Assembly (NCBI GenBank): GCA_004151065.3
Contig: NWUY0300000192.1
Location: forward strand, 33,069 to 43,811
Length of the DNA stretch: 10,743 bases
Direction: 5' to 3'
DNA from: Larix sibirica
Lineage: Eukaryota; Streptophyta; Pinopsida; Pinales; Pinaceae
The notes below the pieces were generated by a model that saw nothing but the letters and a program-made list of their open reading frames with translations, made no database searches and had not been told where the DNA came from. How positions within the stretch are numbered: the first letter of the stretch is position 1; each line of letters starts with the position of its first letter. This document shows, piece after piece, positions 6,559 through 10,743 of the stretch. The translations under genes and the position numbers were made by a program.

Positions 6559-7281
6559 CTCCCTCTATAGGCAGAGTTCCATCCAATTATCTTGAGTTTA
6601 GCACATAATCAAAAATAAAAATAAAAACTCCCTACTAGGAGTGACAACATTCAGCGATGGACCAGTATAAATTTTTAATTCGATTGGACTGATTACCCTA
6701 CCAAGCTTGATCCTATTGTATGCTGATAATTGATTTTAATAATAACTAGAAAAAATGGATCGCCCTATTGATCTAGACCTAGGCTTTGCCACCACAAATT
6801 CTCAGATGGAAACATTGCTACCGATAGGGACTTTAGTATTGGGGTAGGGACCAAAGGCTTAACCATCCAGAATATACTAATGAGTTTCTTAATATGATTA
6901 TCTCTTTTGGATTACAAATACCTAGTAAGAGTAATATTAGAGAAAAGGTCATGCTATGCTTTTCTAGAGCCAAATTATTGAAGTTGTCTTAAAAAAAATG
7001 GAGCCCCTTTGTTCATCATACCACTGCAATTGTCTCTGGTTGTCCTTGAAAGTTTACCTTGCTTGGATCAGAAGACGAGACCTCACCTCCTTTCTTCATG
7101 CCATAGATGCATGATGCACCTTTTTCCTTGCATTTATCCATGGCTATCTATTGTTCCCAGCATTCTACCTCTGCACAAAAAGGAGAAATCAAATATTAAT
7201 TAGATCAAATCAAGCCAACTTGACTTAAAAAAAACCTAGATCGTGAACAATCTTTTGTATAGTTGAATCAGTCATGAAATT
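6559..7281. other. No gene recognised; possible upstream Copia debris
   Basis: On the minus strand this would lie upstream of the Copia integrase units, where protease and the gag tail belong. I looked for an aspartic-protease DSG block and a zinc knuckle and found nothing convincing. A plus frame of about 32 codons from an ATG near 6755 and one of 64 codons at 7009-7203 have no known motif. Confidence 0.4.
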
Positions 7282-7432
7282 TCATAAAAACATTCGGATC
7301 TTAAGGTAAACCACATTTTCTGTCATAACTAAAAAAACATGTCCCGACAACTGAAACTTGTAGGCTACCAGACTTACCTTCACCACAATCTCATATATGG
7401 CCCGTCATACTTGTGAACAATATCATAGCCTT
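7282..7432 (-). pseudogene. C-terminal integrase end of a Gypsy-type Pol, relic
   Basis: On the minus strand one frame reads KGYDIVHKYDGPY (7432 down to about 7395). After a one-frame slip the next reads YEIVVKVSLVAYKFQLSGHV and then FLVMTENVVYLKIRMFL before a stop at 7282-7284. This follows the line seen at the end of many plant Gypsy Pol proteins: a K-F/Y-x-G-P-Y-x-I block, a V-x-x-Y-x-L strand, an L-x-G turn and an N-G-x-x-L-K-x-Y/F end. There is no upstream core (no D-D-E block) within the next kilobase that I can identify. It is a small fragment, so the assignment rests on order and spacing of short blocks. Confidence 0.5.
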
Positions 7433-8198
7433 TTTATTTTCCACAACTATGGGCATTTTGAATGACCATGTTGAGGGAAATCCAAAAGGAAGATGCCTCC
7501 TCATGGTCACTCCAAATCCATGGCAAATATCTTGCGATCACATGTATCTTTGATGAGCAAAACTTAAGGTTTGGAACTATATGCATAGAAACTATTGGAG
7601 ATACCTACTTCATGGTTGTGACTACATATTCTATTGCAATGATTTTGATGATGTCATATTTCATTTGCAGATATTTAAGTCCGAAAATAAAATTGTCATT
7701 ATCCCATGTCTTCTCAATGCATTTGTAGCTTGTTTGTGTCTGTTGTTGTCAATACACGATGGGTTATTCTTGGGTCATCTGCTCTGGGGAAAAATGAAAC
7801 TTACTTGCACAAAATTTCCCAATGAGTAATACCCATATATTTGAATCTGTTTTAAATGCTACTCAAAATTATTGAACTTTGAAGGAAAATATTTGGATAC
7901 ATTTATTTATATTTTGGTTGGATTCCTACTTTGCAGTGTATAGAATTTTCTTTATGGTGTATTAATGGAGTCGGGTTTATAATTGTATATAAAAGCTTGG
8001 ATTAGCATCTCAGTGAAGCTACTCTACTAGAAAATTACTATCAATCCGTATTTGTAAGTTTTCAACTGGCCTATGAATTCTTTTATGAGTACTTCCTTTA
8101 TTATGCCATGAAATGGATCAATGCAAGTTTTGAGTATTTAACCTGTCCTATAATAGATGGGTTTTCAATTACAATATTTCCTTACATGGCTAGTTGCA
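7433..8198. other. AT-rich sequence, nothing recognised
   Basis: I looked here on the minus strand for the integrase core that should precede the fragment at 7282-7432 and did not find it. A plus frame of 88 codons (7462-7728) has hydrophobic stretches (TYSIAMILMMSYFICRYL) but no known family, low-complexity neighbours and no promoter context. I treat it as chance. Confidence 0.4.
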
Positions 8199-8492
8199 TC
8201 ATTTCCTAGTGCATCGTGTTATTATGTGATTTTGAATCTTTGAGACAAGCCACAACAGATATAATTCCTTTCTCTCGAAGCTTGAAGCTACCTTATACGT
8301 AATATTTCTACAGACCATTTCACTTTTCATTGGTGCTAGTACTATGTTTCTTTCTTCATATTCACAAATCAATTTCTCTTTTGCACAGTCTATGTTTACT
8401 TGTTGCTGTCCCACTTGCATTTTTATAGTAAGATTTCTACCATTCGTCACTATCAATCTAGCTTCAGCATCACAATCATATACATTAAAAGT
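8199..8492 (-). CDS. Unassigned 97-codon open frame, possibly a retroelement relic
   Basis: The frame is open from a stop at 8493-8495 to the stop at 8199-8201 on the minus strand. It has no ATG near its start; the first methionine is in IKMQVG. The first two thirds look protein-like: ARLIVTNGRNLTIKMQVG, then NIDCAKEKLICEYEERNIVL and APMKSE. Alternating hydrophobic and polar residues suggest beta strands. The style recalls the stretch around the protease of plant LTR elements, but no DTG or DSG active-site motif is present, so I leave it unnamed. It has the same strand as the integrase fragments to its left. Confidence 0.3.
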   Translation of the reverse strand, partial: TFNVYDCDAEARLIVTNGRNLTIKMQVGQQQVNIDCAKEKLICEYEERNIVLAPMKSEMVCRNITYKVASSFERKELYLLWLVSKIQNHIITRCTRK

Positions 8493-9586
8493 TTAAAACA
8501 AATCCAACCTGCGTATCAAAACCAGAATACATCCATACCCATGTTACACCGATCATGGCCTAGGGAGATAGGATAGGGGTGAATGAGTTTTGAGTAAGGG
8601 AGAGGGATGTCAAGGTGATCATTTAAACCTCACTTGTAGCCACAACCAACCTTAGATTGTAAACATTATCAATGTATTACTATATTGTCTTAGACCAACC
8701 TAGTCAACACCCATGTACTGTATTCCTAGGTGGTTAAGCCTGACAAAGTCATTAATAAACCCTCTTGTGTACACCTTGAGTCCATAACTCACCTCTCATT
8801 GTAACATGATCTTGAGCTATTGCACTCTTTATACGAGTGACCTACTCTCTTTTTAGAAGTGATATATTATTTAACCTACAGGCACAAATCCCATGTTGTG
8901 CTCTCTTCTTCTATGGTTATGATATTCTCTCTATAGCACACTTAAGGTTCAAGTATATTGTTCTTGTGTAATTTCACTCTAGGGCATGCTTGTTATGGAT
9001 TTTATGCTGCATTTCCCGAGTGTTTTTTTTCCTTTTTTATTGTTGGATTTGAGGTTCACTAGTTGATATAACATGTACCAATACCATTAATGATTCTAAA
9101 GGAAACCAATGTTTGATTGATTATGCCTTCCCATCACAAGGATATGCCCTGACCACTTGTAAGGCTTACACCATTTCCTAGGTGCAAAAGATTACATTAT
9201 ATTGAGGCCTAGGTCCAAGGAAATCATTTACAAAATGCCCATTTCAATTAACTTTGATGAAATCTAAAATAGGGTTGAGTGGAATTTCATCCTTGATAGT
9301 GCTCTCTTGGTTGGGATTGGGTGAATGTTTACTCATGTTGTGGATACTTTTTCTGGAATGCCTATCATGTAACACAACCGTTTGTTTGATTGAGACTATT
9401 TGTTTGCCTGTTTTGGACATGTACAACTATAAAAGAGAGTCCATGACATCCTTGTTTGTCAGTTATTAGAAAATGAAAGTTTTGTTCCCTAATGTTATCA
9501 TGATAAAAGAAAAGAAAGGTGAGGAGGAGATGAAGAATGAACAAGAATTGGTATTGGCACAACCTAATTCTCACAACTGTTGAGTT
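8493..9586. other. AT-rich intergenic sequence, nothing recognised
   Basis: Frames on opposite strands overlap at 9254-9469 (+, 71 codons), 9244-9426 (-, 60 codons) and 9365-9592 (-, 75 codons). None shows a known domain, and their mutual overlap argues that they are open by chance. No tRNA-like fold or ordered repeat was found. Confidence 0.5.
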
Positions 9587-9604
9587 CATCACATCACATC
9601 ACAT
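9587..9604 (+). repeat. Short CATCA pentanucleotide microsatellite
   Basis: CATCA is repeated three times and followed by CAT, giving 3.6 uninterrupted units. It is short and in non-coding DNA. Confidence 0.85.
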
Positions 9605-10743
9605 AATCTATCAATTTGTAAATTGGTTGCACACTTCCAATTCTTGAAATGTATCGCAATCTTCAAGAAATCAAGACATGAATGTGATGTTTTTGTGTAT
9701 TCATGACCACAGTAAGTCGCTGCTTTAAATTTGGCATGCTCATAATGATGTCTGTGGATATGCAAACAACTCACTGCCAACTACTGATAACTGCACCCTG
9801 GTTCATAGTTTTGTGCTGTGTCATTTGGACATGAAGAAACAATCTCCACATTAAAATCATGTTATCATTGTAGTTGTTGTACAAGGATTGTATTTGATAC
9901 ACATTCATTCGTTTCATGACATTATTAGAACTAACAATTTTTCCCAAAGGTGCAAAGGAATGCCAATAAAAGGGAGTTAATTTAATAAGACCATATCTTG
10001 TTAAGTCATATATCATCCTGAAGTAGTGCTTGAGCCCACTTTGTTACCTGGTTATGTCACAAAAATAAATAGGATTTGCATCTAATGGGGTCTTCAATTG
10101 CTTGAACCAAAAGTAGTTATAATGGACAAATGCAAGGTCAAGTGGGATTTCCTTGTTGCATCGAGAATGTGCATTTTTATAGCCCAGGTGGAAGGGAAGT
10201 GGTGACAGGGATGTGTAATGTATTTTAGTGGTAAAAGGTTTTGAGATTTGATCCCTCTCGATGCTTGATAGATCCAGAGTTAGATGAGCCTATATTGGTC
10301 TTCGGTGTGCTTCTGGAATTTTATATGATTGAATACCAACTTGTTGTGTTTGCATCCAGATATAATATAAGGTTGGATGAATGTCCAAAGCCCAAATAAA
10401 TATAAGTAAAAAGAATTCAATTATAGGAGCTAACCTCTTCCAGCCATGAGTCTTTGTACAATTGTGCACTTCATGAGCTTTGAAGGCTATTTCAANAAAA
10501 TGCATTCCATGATAACATACCATCATCATAACTAAACAGACCAAGCTTCTAACTAGGAGTAGTCAAGGTTCTTTCTCTAGCAAGGATGTTTTCATTAGTA
10601 GATCTATTGCTTACTTAGCTCTGGCTAACACCTTTGTACTCTAAAGTGGTAGGTATGACTTAAGGAACAAAGGGGTCCAAAATTATACTACAGGTAAAGA
10701 ATTCATAGTCCTATGTCCATAGATTTTTCCATTATGAGAAAAC
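9605..10743. other. AT-rich intergenic sequence, nothing recognised
   Basis: Minus frames of 81 codons (9771-10016) and 84 codons (10290-10544, spanning an N at 10496) carry no recognisable motif. I found no retroelement block, tRNA or ordered repeat to the end of the window. Confidence 0.5.

Noticed and set aside
9244-9592. Three overlapping open frames on both strands
   Set aside because: They overlap each other on opposite strands, have no domain and are of a length expected by chance.
9587-9604. CATCA repeats as a possible CRISPR-like or regulatory array
   Set aside because: The units are only five bases with no spacers, which is an ordinary microsatellite in plant DNA.
1-10743. A new, intact multi-gene biological system
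   Set aside because: No two intact genes are present, the recognisable genes are all broken, and the order of parts is explained by retroelement insertion and decay.

Overview
The window looks like intergenic DNA from a land plant with a large, repeat-rich nuclear genome. The evidence is AT-rich sequence, degenerate LTR-retrotransposon fragments on both strands, relics of a pentatricopeptide-repeat (PPR) gene, and no bacterial-style gene packing. A gymnosperm such as a conifer is a reasonable guess, but nothing here proves it. I see no intact protein-coding gene, rRNA, tRNA or CRISPR array. Isolated N bases sit at 2620, 6134 and 10496.

Positions 1 to about 2790 (+ strand) are a decayed Ty3/Gypsy-type element. 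The window opens inside what is probably its 5' LTR. A primer-binding site resembling the complement of tRNA-Asp lies at 335-351, followed by a perfect 10-bp hairpin (357-380). A gag gene broken by several frameshifts covers about 704-1500, and then comes about 900 bp with no recognisable protease, reverse transcriptase or integrase. A TATA-like box at 2589-2598 may belong to the 3' LTR. The element therefore looks gag-only or pol-deleted.

Positions 3300-4760 hold an AT-rich inverted repeat, a direct duplication whose two units each carry a broken PPR fragment (3512-3658 and 3741-3942), an unassigned frame with one internal stop (4237-4518) and a 46-bp tandem duplication (4664-4756).

Positions 5300-7440 carry pol relics on the minus strand. 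Two head-to-tail 424-bp units (5710-6133 and 6135-6558) each encode a Ty1/Copia integrase fragment. They differ at about 28 sites, strongly biased towards GC-to-AT changes in the second unit, and an N lies exactly at their junction. A fragment resembling the C-terminal end of a Gypsy integrase lies at 7282-7432.

Positions 7440-10743 hold little that I can identify: one unassigned minus-strand open frame (8199-8492), a short pentanucleotide repeat, and otherwise anonymous AT-rich sequence. No parts act together as a working system. The window is best read as layered retroelement debris with a dead PPR copy.
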